Source: CAYSEW01 sp964430245
Lineage (GTDB): Bacteria; Bacteroidota; Bacteroidia; Flavobacteriales_D; Parvicellaceae
Reading direction: 5' to 3'
Assembly: GCA_964430245.1 (NCBI GenBank)
Contig: CAYSEW010000006.1
Span: 1-64,000, forward strand
Length of the DNA stretch: 64,000 nucleotides
Shown here piece by piece: positions 1 to 8,733 of this stretch; the first letter of the stretch is position 1; every line of letters starts with the position of its first letter. Under the pieces are notes generated by a model that was not told where the DNA came from, searched no databases, and was given only the letters and a program-made list of their open reading frames with translations. The position numbers and the translations under genes are program-made.

Positions 1-1835
1 ACCGTAACCGATTTGGCTAGATTTCTAGGTTGATCGACATTACAACCTCTCATTACAGCAATATGATAGCTTAATAGCTGTAATGGAACTGTTGCAATTA
101 AGGGTACTAACGATTGGTCAATTCTTGGAATTTCAATAACATGATCTGCAACTGCTTTTACTTCTTTGTCGCCTTTTGTAACTACAGCAATGATAATTCC
201 TTTTCTGGCTTTTACTTCCTGGATATTGGATACCACTTTTTCATAGCTTGAGTCATTGGTTGCAATCACAAAAACAGGCATTTGTTCATCAATTAATGCG
301 ATAGGACCATGCTTCATTTCAGCTGCAGGATATCCCTCTGCATGGATATAAGAAATTTCTTTTAGTTTAAGTGCGCCTTCTAGAGCAACTGGAAAATTGA
401 TGCCTCTACCTAGATACAATGCATTGCTGGAGTCTTTATAATTCTCTGAGATTTTTTTAATTTGATTATCAAGTTTAAGTACGGCTTCTATTTTTTCAGG
501 AACAGATTCTAGTTCAATTAATAACCTATTGAATCTAGCAGCAGGAATAGTGCCCTTTCTTTTGCCGATCATAAGTGCCATTAGCGTTAATACAGTTACT
601 TGAGCTGTAAAAGCTTTAGTGGAAGCAACTCCTATTTCTGGACCAGCATGAGTGTATGATCCGCAGTGAGTTTCTCTCGAAATAGAGCTACCTACTACAT
701 TGCATATCCCAACAATTGTGGCTCCTTTTTCTTTTGCTAACTTAATAGCTGCTAATGTATCAGCTGTTTCACCAGATTGAGAAATAGCAATTACAACATC
801 ATCTTTATTAATTATGGGGTTTCTATATCGAAATTCAGAAGCATACTCTACTTCTACTGGAATTCTAGCAAGTTCTTCAAATAGGTATTCCCCTACTAAG
901 CCAGCATGCCAAGAGGTGCCGCATGCTACAAAGATCAATCTTTTAGCATTGACGATCTTTTCTTCATAATCTTTTATGCCACCTAGTGCAACCATATTTT
1001 TTCTAGGCTTTAGCCTTCCCCTCATGCTGTCTAGTATAGACTGAGGTTGCTCATAAATCTCTTTTAGCATGAAATGCTCGTAACCTCCTTTTTCAAGTGC
1101 TTCTAGATGTAATTCTAATTCTTGAATATATGGAGTTTTCTCTTGATTTTTTATGGTTTTAAGCTTTAAACCTTGATCAAGGCTAAGATGAGCAATCTCA
1201 CCATCTTCTAAATACACAACATTTTTTGTGAATTCAATGATAGGTGTAGCATCAGAAGCTAAGAAATATTCTCCTTCACCAACTCCAACTACTAAAGGAC
1301 TACTTTTTCTTGCAGCAATTAACTCATTTGGGTTGTTTTTGTTGATCACAACAATTGCATAAGCACCAATAACTTCATTTAATGCCAATCTAACAGCATC
1401 AAATAATGATCCTTCATTTTTCTCATAGATATCTTCGATCAAATGAATGAGTACTTCAGTGTCAGTGTCACTTTTGAATTCATGTCCTCTTTGGGTGAGC
1501 TCTTTTTTTATCACAGAATAGTTTTCAATAATTCCGTTATGAACTAAAGAAAAATTCTCATTTCCAGATGAGTGTGGGTGTGCATTAACATCATTAGGAG
1601 GTCCATGCGTAGCCCATCTAGTATGACCAATTCCAATTGAGCCACTAACATCTTGTCCGTTAATATGGGATTCTAAATCAGAGACCTTGCCTTGCTTCTT
1701 GTAGATGTTTAAAGAGCTTTTATTATGTAATGCAATGCCTGCACTATCATATCCACGGTATTCTAGCCTTTTTAATCCTTTAATAATCACATCATAAGCT
1801 TGTTGTGACCCAATATATGCTACAATTCCACACAT
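1..1835 (-). CDS. glmS: Glutamine--fructose-6-phosphate aminotransferase (isomerizing), 3' end just cut off
   Basis: GlmS makes glucosamine-6-phosphate from fructose-6-phosphate and glutamine, the first step towards UDP-GlcNAc for peptidoglycan and lipid A. The protein begins MCGIVAYIG, so the catalytic N-terminal Cys of the class II glutamine amidotransferase domain follows the initiator Met. Two SIS sugar-isomerase domains fill the C-terminal half. The reading frame runs off the window edge after AKSVTV; family members usually end one residue later (VTVE), so only about two codons are missing. It lies 4 bases downstream of the DUF4270 gene and is probably co-transcribed with it and the glycogen-synthase-like gene. 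Confidence 0.95.
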   Translation of the reverse strand, partial: MCGIVAYIGSQQAYDVIIKGLKRLEYRGYDSAGIALHNKSSLNIYKKQGKVSDLESHINGQDVSGSIGIGHTRWATHGPPNDVNAHPHSSGNENFSLVHNGIIENYSVIKKELTQRGHEFKSDTDTEVLIHLIEDIYEKNEGSLFDAVRLALNEVIGAYAIVVINKNNPNELIAARKSSPLVVGVGEGEYFLASDATPIIEFTKNVVYLEDGEIAHLSLDQGLKLKTIKNQEKTPYIQELELHLEALEKGGYEHFMLKEIYEQPQSILDSMRGRLKPRKNMVALGGIKDYEEKIVNAKRLIFVACGTSWHAGLVGEYLFEELARIPVEVEYASEFRYRNPIINKDDVVIAISQSGETADTLAAIKLAKEKGATIVGICNVVGSSISRETHCGSYTHAGPEIGVASTKAFTAQVTVLTLMALMIGKRKGTIPAARFNRLLIELESVPEKIEAVLKLDNQIKKISENYKDSSNALYLGRGINFPVALEGALKLKEISYIHAEGYPAAEMKHGPIALIDEQMPVFVIATNDSSYEKVVSNIQEVKARKGIIIAVVTKGDKEVKAVADHVIEIPRIDQSLVPLIATVPLQLLSYHIAVMRGCNVDQPRNLAKSVT

Positions 1836-1839
1836 TTAA

Positions 1840-3228
1840 TTAGTAGTTTGAATAAGTAAGTATCAATCTTGGCTTGTCCTTTTTTGAAGTATTGTTGCCA
1901 TTAAGAATAACCCTGTTGGCTGTTATGCCAGAGCCACTTGTAATAACCGTTAAAGGTAGGTTTAATGACTTCCCTGCGACAATTTCGTTAACATATCTTG
2001 TTATATTAAATTTATAGTAATGGTTATTAAGGTCAGCAACGCCACCATGATCAGATTCATAAAAATCTGGTAAAAACGAGTCATCTCCATTTTCATTTTC
2101 TGATGTAAGGTATAAAACAGTAGATGGTAAGTAAGCATCAAGGAAATAAAATTGAAATGGGAGGATGAGCTCAGCTTTATTTATTACATATGAGCTATCG
2201 TTAATATAATCTAGAAATGGGAAAAGTATTTTTCCTTTGGCTCCACCAAGTGACTGAACAAAAAATGTTTCTTGACCTAGCGTGGAATCATCAAGTTGAT
2301 CACCTACAGGGTAACTATTTTGATCTATAGTTACATTATGAAACCTTGCACAATTTGAATTTAAATTGAAATCAAATTGTATAGTGTCATGCTCAGCAGC
2401 AAGGCCTGATGTATCTCTGTAATAAAGGGAGATTTTAGAATTAGAACTAAGTAAGTCAGTATAGTAAATACACCCTTGATTCAATGAAGGTGAAGAATTG
2501 TTTGTTGTAATGAAAAGACCTTTGTACCATTCAATGAATTCGTTAGTTCCGTCATTTCCATTTAATGTTGCGTTTCCAGATTCATTAATAATTGGCCATG
2601 CAAAATCGTTTATACTCAATGGAATTCTTAAAACAGCTTCATCAACAAGCTCTCCATTTACGTAACCAGGAACTAATGGGTCTGGATCAATTATTCCGCT
2701 TCCTGAACTTACAAGGTCTGTTGTATTTGTTAGTAGAGTTGAGTTGGTGTAATAGCTAGAATCCAGCCATAGGTCTTCTGCTAATTGATAAACTTCAAAT
2801 GTTTGAGCGCCTAGTGATCCATAATAACCGTCTAAAGCTAAATAAAGAATTACTGAATCAACAACTAAACTATCTAATGAACCAGTTCCATTAGGTCGAA
2901 AATCATAAGATTGTTCTAGTCTAATATGAGTATAAACAGAAGCATTTGTAGTGCCGAAAAAAGGATCATTAGAGGATCCTAACATATTAGGCCCGTTTAT
3001 CTCATCTGAAGGTAAACTATCTTCCTTTACTGTGTAAGTTAATAGGGTTGTAGAATCAGTTTGATTAATACCTAGAAGGTCTTGTTCTGGCTGTACTTGC
3101 AAGCCAAAAGAATCAACTTTATTGCATGACACTAACACCAAAGCAATTAAAATTACTGAAAGTATTAGGTGTTTTGTATTTAATAATAATCTTTGAAAGG
3201 TTCTTGGCTTAATCTGCAAGAACTCCAT
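1840..3228 (-). CDS. DUF4270 family lipoprotein
   Basis: Probable outer-membrane or periplasmic lipoprotein of unknown function, of a type found in Bacteroidota beside a glycogen-synthase-like gene and glmS, as here. From the ATG at 3228 the protein has 462 residues: a basic start, a hydrophobic segment and a lipobox LVSC with Cys at about residue 35. The rest looks beta-rich with many Asn, Ser and Asp. An upstream ATG at 3270 would give 476 residues but a 62-base overlap with the upstream gene; 3228 gives a 20-base overlap and a more normal signal sequence. DUF4270 is assigned from overall resemblance and gene order, not from a search. Confidence 0.8.
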   Translation of the reverse strand: MEFLQIKPRTFQRLLLNTKHLILSVILIALVLVSCNKVDSFGLQVQPEQDLLGINQTDSTTLLTYTVKEDSLPSDEINGPNMLGSSNDPFFGTTNASVYTHIRLEQSYDFRPNGTGSLDSLVVDSVILYLALDGYYGSLGAQTFEVYQLAEDLWLDSSYYTNSTLLTNTTDLVSSGSGIIDPDPLVPGYVNGELVDEAVLRIPLSINDFAWPIINESGNATLNGNDGTNEFIEWYKGLFITTNNSSPSLNQGCIYYTDLLSSNSKISLYYRDTSGLAAEHDTIQFDFNLNSNCARFHNVTIDQNSYPVGDQLDDSTLGQETFFVQSLGGAKGKILFPFLDYINDSSYVINKAELILPFQFYFLDAYLPSTVLYLTSENENGDDSFLPDFYESDHGGVADLNNHYYKFNITRYVNEIVAGKSLNLPLTVITSGSGITANRVILNGNNTSKKDKPRLILTYSNY

Positions 3229-4036
3229 TCTCGCTGAGAACTTTGTCATAAAAATCCTGATGTGCATCAACTAAACAATCTTCATCTTGCAAACCTAATA
3301 AAGGCTTGCCACTTTCTACAATATAACTTTCCAATTCAGGATTTATTGTGTCATTTCCTATGCCAATTATATCAGCCCACTGAACACCTATATAGTTTAA
3401 AGAATCTACAGTAGGAGTGTCTTTATGAATAATTCCATCTGTAGGAATGTCATCAAAGGCTAATTTGTCCATAAATTTTTTAGATAGCTTTTCTTTTCTG
3501 CCGTCATCATATACTGTATACATGGTTTTCGCATTTATAAAATGCGGATCATCTCTATACATGTTTTTAAGATATAAAGGCAATAAAGAAGTCATCCACC
3601 CATGACAATGGACGATATCAGGTTTCCATCCTAATTTCTTAACAGTCTCAACGACACCTCTGCAAAAGAATATAGATCTTTCATCATTATCTTTAAAGAA
3701 TTTATCATCTTCATCATTAAAAACTCTTTTCCTTTTAAAGAATTCTTCATTGTCGATGAAGTAAACTTGAATCCTGGCTTGTGGTATTGATGCAACCTTT
3801 ATAATAAGAGGGTGATCAGTATCATTTACTATCAAATTCATTCCAGATAGACGAATTACTTCATGTAGCTGATGTCTTCTTTCATTGATGACACCAAACC
3901 TAGGCATGAAAATCCTTATTTCTTTATCTTTTTCATGAACACCCTGTGATATCTTTCTTACGGTTTCTGCTAATGTTGTTTCGTTAAGGAATGGGGTAAT
4001 TTCTTGTGTTACAAATAAAATTCTACTTTTTTCCAT
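3209..4036 (-). CDS. Glycogen/starch synthase-like protein, N-terminal GT5 domain only
   Basis: A 275-residue protein resembling the N-terminal Rossmann half of GT5 glycogen synthases. It starts KSRILFVTQEITPF and contains FMPRFGVINERRHQ and DIVHCHGWMTSL, which match the GT5 N-terminal fold. A full GlgA has roughly 480 residues; the C-terminal GT-B domain is absent here. The ADP-glucose loop normally reading KxGGL is replaced by TTLAETV. Flavobacterial genomes commonly carry this short form beside panC and DUF4270, so it looks like a stable family rather than a fresh truncation. Glycogen synthesis is doubtful, and the real function is unknown. A promoter box lies upstream at 4072-4079. Confidence 0.8.
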   Translation of the reverse strand: MEKSRILFVTQEITPFLNETTLAETVRKISQGVHEKDKEIRIFMPRFGVINERRHQLHEVIRLSGMNLIVNDTDHPLIIKVASIPQARIQVYFIDNEEFFKRKRVFNDEDDKFFKDNDERSIFFCRGVVETVKKLGWKPDIVHCHGWMTSLLPLYLKNMYRDDPHFINAKTMYTVYDDGRKEKLSKKFMDKLAFDDIPTDGIIHKDTPTVDSLNYIGVQWADIIGIGNDTINPELESYIVESGKPLLGLQDEDCLVDAHQDFYDKVLSENGVLAD

Positions 4037-4071
4037 ATGTTTAAATCTCAGATTTATTTAAAAAGAGGCTA

Positions 4072-4079
4072 CAAAAATA
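4072..4079 (-). promoter_or_regulatory. Promoter -7 box (TATTTTTG) for the glycogen-synthase-like gene
   Basis: Reads TATTTTTG on the minus strand, matching the Bacteroidota consensus TAnnTTTG. It sits 35 bases before the start at 4036 and would serve the glycogen-synthase-like, DUF4270 and glmS genes. No clear -33 TTTG was seen. Confidence 0.45.
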
Positions 4080-4112
4080 TAAAAAAAAATCCACAAAAAC
4101 CAATAAATGAAG

Positions 4113-4120
4113 TAGCTTTG
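4113..4120 (+). promoter_or_regulatory. Promoter -7 box (TAGCTTTG) for panC
   Basis: Matches TAnnTTTG and ends 18 bases before the panC ATG chosen here (4139). If used, transcription would begin inside the longer possible frame that starts at 4037, which supports the shorter panC. Confidence 0.4.
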
Positions 4121-4138
4121 CCATCCTTTAAACAAGCT

Positions 4139-4966
4139 ATGGAAGTGATTTACAGTAACTTAGGGGTTAGGCAGTGGGTAAATGCAAAAGATAATAGTAT
4201 TGTAGGGTTTGTGCCTACAATGGGGGCACTACATAAAGGTCATTTATCTTTAGTAGAAATAGCGAAAAAGCAATCTGACAAAGTTGTAGTTAGTATTTTT
4301 GTAAACCCTACACAATTCAATAATGAAAATGACCTAAAAAACTATCCAATTAATATTGAAAAAGACCTTGAGTTATTACAAAAATTAAATGTAAATATGG
4401 TGTTTGTTCCAAGCTCAACTGAAGAAATATATCATAACGAGAAGGCAGTTGTTTTTGAGTTTGATAAGATAGATAAGGTAATGGAGGGCACTTATAGAGA
4501 AGGCCACTTCAAGGGAGTTAGCAGGGTAGTAAAGTTGTTATTTGAATTAATAACTCCTGATATGGCTTTTTTCGGAGAAAAAGATTACCAACAATTATTG
4601 ATTATTAAAAAAATGGTTGAGCAGTTTCATCTTAAGACTCAAGTGATTGGATGCGAAACAATCAGAGAAAAGGGTGGATTAGCAATGAGTTCAAGAAATA
4701 CATTATTGAATTCATCACAAAGAAAGCTAGCAATAGAGATTTATAAAACATTGAAATATTGTAAGAATCATTTCAATGTTAATTACAGAGAGTCTTTGGA
4801 GAAAAAATGTTTATCGCTTTTAAGTAATACACTACAAACAGAGTATTTTGAGATCAGAAATGCCAATAACTTAAGTAAAAAAGGGGATGGACAGGCAAAA
4901 TGGAGGGCTTTTACTGCTTCTAAGGTGGGGCAGGTAAGACTAATTGACAATATTGCCTTAAATTAA
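4139..4966 (+). CDS. panC: Pantothenate synthetase
   Basis: Condenses pantoate and beta-alanine using ATP to make pantothenate for coenzyme A. The nucleotidyltransferase signature PTMGALHKGHLSLV lies at about residues 26-39, with FVNPTQF, FFGEKDYQQL and the KMSKS-like region MSSRN further on. The frame is open from 4037, but the first 34 residues there are basic, low-complexity sequence not typical of PanC. The ATG at 4139 gives MEVIYS, 275 residues, close to family length. It is divergent from the glycogen-synthase-like gene. panD, often found next to panC in this neighbourhood, is not present. Confidence 0.93.
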   Translation: MEVIYSNLGVRQWVNAKDNSIVGFVPTMGALHKGHLSLVEIAKKQSDKVVVSIFVNPTQFNNENDLKNYPINIEKDLELLQKLNVNMVFVPSSTEEIYHNEKAVVFEFDKIDKVMEGTYREGHFKGVSRVVKLLFELITPDMAFFGEKDYQQLLIIKKMVEQFHLKTQVIGCETIREKGGLAMSSRNTLLNSSQRKLAIEIYKTLKYCKNHFNVNYRESLEKKCLSLLSNTLQTEYFEIRNANNLSKKGDGQAKWRAFTASKVGQVRLIDNIALN

Positions 4967-5016
4967 GGGTTATATCATTTGAATTTTTAATTTCGCCCTC
5001 TATTTAAAATAAAGTT

Positions 5017-6078
5017 TTGAAAGATTATTTGCTGAAGTTTTTAAAGATTGTTCTACCGGTATGTTTAGGCATCTATATATGCTGGTATTTTTGGAATACA
5101 TTTAATGATGAAGCGAAAACTGCTTTTTTTGATGTGTTCAAGGAAGCAGATTATTTTATACTTTCTTTATCATTATTAGTAGGGTTATTCAGCCATTATG
5201 CAAGGGCAAAAAGATGGTTATATGTACTAAAGCCCATGGGCTATAAACCCTCTTTATTCAATTCATTTAATTCAATCATGATTGGTTATATCATGAATAT
5301 TGTTATTCCTAGAATGGGCGAAGCTTCTAGGGCAGGAGTGCTGACTGCGACAGATAATGTCCCTTTTGAAAAAGGATTTGGATCGATTGTTACTGAAAGA
5401 TTCATTGATTTGATTTGTTTGATGATAATTTGTGGTATTGCTTTAATAATCAATTTAGACAATCTAGATGATCTTTATATGCTTGCAGAAAGAATAAATT
5501 CTTCTAGTGATGGAAGTGCTAGTGCAACTTCTATTATTACAAATATCACAGTAATTGTTCTAGCTGTGGGGTTTCTAGCATTGGTGTTATTATGGTTATT
5601 TAATAAAAAAGTGAAGGCGAAAATAAATAAACTCATTTTAGGGTTTATTACTGGTCTTAAAAGCATTTTCCTTATGAAGGATAGTGGGATGTATCTACTA
5701 TATACTTTCTATATATGGGCTGCTTATGTATTGATGTTTTGGATTCCTTTTTATGCTTGGGGGGATCTTTATAATATGCCTCTAGATGGGATGCTTTCAG
5801 CTTTTATTATGGGTACTGTAGGATTTATAATTGTGCAGGGTGGATTAGGATTGTATCCAATTATGGTAGGAATTGTTATTACTTTTTACATGCACCCAGA
5901 ATTTATAGAAAACAATGAACAAATAGCAATGCCAGAACACATTGGATTTGGAGCATTGTTATGGGTAACACAGACAATGCTAGTTGTTTTAATAGGGTTA
6001 TTTTCTTTTCTAATGGTAAGAAAAGCCAAAAAGAATTTAAAAGATCAAGAAAGCTTGAGTGAAAGCTCATCCAATTGA
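5017..6078 (+). CDS. UPF0104 / lysylphosphatidylglycerol synthase TM-region family membrane protein
   Basis: A 353-residue integral membrane protein with about eight hydrophobic segments, resembling the flippase-like transmembrane domain of MprF (UPF0104). Recognisable features are the conserved region around residues 85-105 (IGYIMNIVIPRMGEASRAG) followed by FEKGFGSIVTERFIDL. There is no catalytic lysyltransferase domain, so a lipid-translocating or undefined role is more likely than lysylation. The apparent start is a TTG, 50 bases after panC, and the two are probably co-transcribed. Its last 34 bases overlap the end of aspS on the other strand. Confidence 0.8.
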   Translation: MKDYLLKFLKIVLPVCLGIYICWYFWNTFNDEAKTAFFDVFKEADYFILSLSLLVGLFSHYARAKRWLYVLKPMGYKPSLFNSFNSIMIGYIMNIVIPRMGEASRAGVLTATDNVPFEKGFGSIVTERFIDLICLMIICGIALIINLDNLDDLYMLAERINSSSDGSASATSIITNITVIVLAVGFLALVLLWLFNKKVKAKINKLILGFITGLKSIFLMKDSGMYLLYTFYIWAAYVLMFWIPFYAWGDLYNMPLDGMLSAFIMGTVGFIIVQGGLGLYPIMVGIVITFYMHPEFIENNEQIAMPEHIGFGALLWVTQTMLVVLIGLFSFLMVRKAKKNLKDQESLSESSSN

Positions 6079-7790
6079 GCGTTATCAATTTTTGATGGCG
6101 CATCGATCATTACATCTCTTCCATTATTATTTTTAGGAAAAGCAATAAAGTCTCTAATATTTTCCTTTTCACCAAACAATGTACATAGCCTATCAAATCC
6201 AAAAGCAATCCCACCATGTGGAGGAGCGCCATATTCAAAAGCATCCATTAAAAAGCCAAATTGTGCTTTGGCCTCTTCTTTAGAAAAACCAAGCAATTCA
6301 AACATTTTTTCCTGAACATTTCTGTCATGAATTCTAATAGAACCACCACCAACTTCTACGCCATTTATGGCTAAATCATATGCATTGGCTCTTACTTTTT
6401 CTGGATAAGAGGAAAGTAGCTCAAGGTCATCATTTTTTGGAGAGGTAAACGGATGATGCATAGCATGGAAAGCGCCAGTGTCCTCATCTTTTTCTAGTAA
6501 AGGGAAATCTACTACCCAAATAGGTTTATAGTCAGCAGAATCACAAAGGTCAAGATCTGAGCCCATTTTCAATCTCAATTCATTCATTTGATTTTGTACT
6601 TCATTCGTTTTCCCGCTTAAAATAAGCAATAAGTCTCCCTTATTGGCATTACATTTTTCAGCCCAAAGACCAAGCTCTTTTTGATCAAAGAATTTATCGA
6701 CAGAAGATTTAAAAGAACCATCTTCATTGCATTTCACATAGATCAATCCTTTGGCTCCTATTTGTGGGCGTTTTACCCAATCGGTTAAAGCGTCTAATTT
6801 TTTTCTTGAATAGTCAGAACATCCACTAGCGTTTATGGCTATGATTGATTCTGAGCTGTCAAAAACATTGAATCCCTTGCCTTTAGCAATTTCATCTAAA
6901 TAATTAAAGGTCATTCCAAATCTAATATCTGGTTTGTCTGATCCATATTTTTGCATAGCATCCTGATAGGTAATTACAGGGAATGCTTCATCAAAAGTGG
7001 TGTTTTTTACAGTCTTAAAAAGGTGTTTGATTAATCCTTCAAAAGTATTGAGTACATCTGCTTGTTCAACAAAAGCCATTTCACAATCTATCTGGGTAAA
7101 TTCAGGTTGGCGATCTGCCCTAAGGTCTTCGTCTCTAAAGCATTTAACCAATTGATAATATTTATCAAAGCCACTGATCATTAACAACTGTTTAAAGGTC
7201 TGTGGTGATTGAGGTAGCGCATAAAACTGTTCAGGATTCATTCTGCTGGGAACAACAAAATCTCTAGCTCCTTCAGGAGTAGATTTAATCAGGTATGGAG
7301 TTTCAATTTCTAAGAAATTAAGATTATCTAAATATTTTCTAGTCTCAATTCCCATTTGATGCCGTAAAAGTAGATTGTTTTTAAGGGGGCCTCTTCTTAG
7401 GTCTAGAAATCTGTATTTCATTCTAAGCTCTTCACCACCATCAGAATTATCTTCAATAGTAAATGGAGGGGTTTTAGCCTCGTTTAAAATTGTTAATGAG
7501 CTAACTATTATTTCAATCTCACCTGTAGGAAGGTTTTTATTTTTATTTGATCTTTCTTTTACTTCTCCAGTAACTTGAATCACCCATTCTCGACTTAAAC
7601 TTCTAGCTTGGTCACAAATTGACTGGTTAATCTCTTCATTAAAAACTAGCTGGGTTATTCCATATCGATCCCTAAGATCAATAAAGGTCATGCCACCTAG
7701 ATTTCTTGTTTTCTGCACCCAACCGCAAAGTGTCACAGTATCACCTTGATGTTCAATTCTTAATTCACCATTTAAATGTGTTCTATACAT
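6045..7790 (-). CDS. aspS: Aspartate--tRNA ligase
   Basis: Class II aminoacyl-tRNA synthetase charging tRNA-Asp, 581 residues, the usual size for the bacterial type with a GAD insertion. It has an N-terminal OB-fold anticodon-binding domain (CGWVQKTRNLGGMTFIDLRD at about 22-41), class II motif 2 (FRDEDLRADRQPEFTQID) and motif 3 near the C-terminus (GIAFGFDRLCTLF). The GAD domain lies between. The start ATG at 7790 is preceded by a -7 promoter box at 7810-7817. The 3' end overlaps the UPF0104 gene convergently by 34 bases. Confidence 0.97.
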   Translation of the reverse strand: MYRTHLNGELRIEHQGDTVTLCGWVQKTRNLGGMTFIDLRDRYGITQLVFNEEINQSICDQARSLSREWVIQVTGEVKERSNKNKNLPTGEIEIIVSSLTILNEAKTPPFTIEDNSDGGEELRMKYRFLDLRRGPLKNNLLLRHQMGIETRKYLDNLNFLEIETPYLIKSTPEGARDFVVPSRMNPEQFYALPQSPQTFKQLLMISGFDKYYQLVKCFRDEDLRADRQPEFTQIDCEMAFVEQADVLNTFEGLIKHLFKTVKNTTFDEAFPVITYQDAMQKYGSDKPDIRFGMTFNYLDEIAKGKGFNVFDSSESIIAINASGCSDYSRKKLDALTDWVKRPQIGAKGLIYVKCNEDGSFKSSVDKFFDQKELGLWAEKCNANKGDLLLILSGKTNEVQNQMNELRLKMGSDLDLCDSADYKPIWVVDFPLLEKDEDTGAFHAMHHPFTSPKNDDLELLSSYPEKVRANAYDLAINGVEVGGGSIRIHDRNVQEKMFELLGFSKEEAKAQFGFLMDAFEYGAPPHGGIAFGFDRLCTLFGEKENIRDFIAFPKNNNGRDVMIDAPSKIDNAQLDELSLKLS

Positions 7791-7809
7791 GCTAAAAATT
7801 TTCAGTTTT

Positions 7810-7817
7810 CAAAAGTA
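7810..7817 (-). promoter_or_regulatory. Promoter -7 box (TACTTTTG) for aspS
   Basis: TACTTTTG on the minus strand matches TAnnTTTG. It ends 19 bases before the aspS ATG, a normal leader length. Confidence 0.5.
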
Positions 7818-7981
7818 AGATTTAATTAGAGAATACTTTTTATGCTGACAGATTATTTCTAATTTTTGGGATACTTGAAATTATTTATCAGTTTTCAACA
7901 TATTTTTGATTGTTTGGCAATTATTATTATCTTGTTAGATAATTAATAAAACAACATTGTCAATCCTCTGAAAAACGATAT

Positions 7982-8401
7982 ATGGTTCAGCATTGTCAAT
8001 ATCATTGCCCCAAATGTAATAAGTCTTTGACTGAGGGCAAGAAAGTGCAATTGAATTTTGAAAGAGTAGAGCATCGACATAAAGGATTGATTTTCCTGGA
8101 GCCAGAGCCTGGCAACTATGAGTTTTACACAAGTCCACCTACAGATTTTAAAAACGGAGAGCGTGTCGTATTTATATGCCCTAAGTGTAAAAAAGATCTT
8201 ACGAGTAGAAAAAACAAACAATTTGCAGAACTCAAGATGATGGTAAATGATTTTATCTCTTTTGAGGCATTATTCTCTACTGTCTATGGAGACAAAAGAA
8301 CGTATATTGTTACCCAAGATGAAGTAGATGTTTATGGAGATGTCGATCCCAATGAAGAGGTGTATTTCGATATAGAGGATTATGATCCTGAGATGTTGTA
8401 A
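7982..8401 (+). CDS. Hypothetical zinc-ribbon protein, 139 residues
   Basis: I do not recognise a named family. The protein has two CPxC knuckles, CPKCNKSL at about residues 9-16 and CPKCKKDL at about 61-68, spaced like the halves of one zinc ribbon, with an extra Cys and His just before the first. The C-terminal 30 residues are very acidic (DVYGDVDPNEEVYFD). There is no signal peptide, so it is probably cytoplasmic. It stands alone between aspS (divergent) and a broken lipoprotein gene. Length, codon use and coherent metal-site spacing support a real gene; binding to nucleic acid or protein is only a guess. Confidence 0.7.
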   Translation: MVQHCQYHCPKCNKSLTEGKKVQLNFERVEHRHKGLIFLEPEPGNYEFYTSPPTDFKNGERVVFICPKCKKDLTSRKNKQFAELKMMVNDFISFEALFSTVYGDKRTYIVTQDEVDVYGDVDPNEEVYFDIEDYDPEML

Positions 8402-8485
8402 TTTCAGACTATACCATTTAATTAAAACTCAACACACATTTTTTGTAATTAGTATTATATTTACAAGCATTAGTAAGTCATTATT

Positions 8486-8728
8486 ATGAAGAGAAATATT
8501 AAGATAAAACAGTTTTTATTAGTCTTTATAATTATTATTTATAGCTGATGTTCAACTTCATCGAAATTAAAAAAGAATAGTAATCCCACTATAGAAAATA
8601 ATTCGGATGGAGTTAATGTAAATTCTAAAATGAATCAAGGAGTGAAATATAACACTACTCGCTCTAATATGGAATCAGATAAGGACCCTGAAAATAAAAA
8701 GGATGAGGATAAGAAGGATGATAAGTAA
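8486..8728 (+). pseudogene. Small lipoprotein gene interrupted by TGA in its lipobox
   Basis: Translation from the ATG at 8486 gives a basic start (MKRNIKIKQ), a hydrophobic run (FLLVFIIIIYS), a TGA stop at 8546-8548, and then Cys-Ser-Thr-Ser and a charged tail ending in DKKDDK with TAA at 8726. The stop falls exactly where a lipobox would have Gly or Ala before the lipidated Cys; one base change (GGA to TGA) explains it. Beyond the stop the frame stays open for 59 codons with a Lys, Asp, Asn-rich composition typical of small Bacteroidota lipoproteins. TGA is a normal stop elsewhere in this window, so this is probably a recent nonsense mutation or a base error. Confidence 0.55.
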
Positions 8729-8733
8729 GCTTA

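Noticed and set aside
4037..4138. N-terminal extension of PanC
   Set aside because: The 34 residues are Lys/Asn-rich with no PanC similarity, and a promoter-like box at 4113-4120 lies inside them.
8546..8548. TGA read as glycine or another amino acid (recoding)
   Set aside because: TGA ends many intact genes here, for example UPF0104 (6078), actA (26789), actB, actD and lpxD, so the code is standard; no selenocysteine hairpin was evident after the stop.
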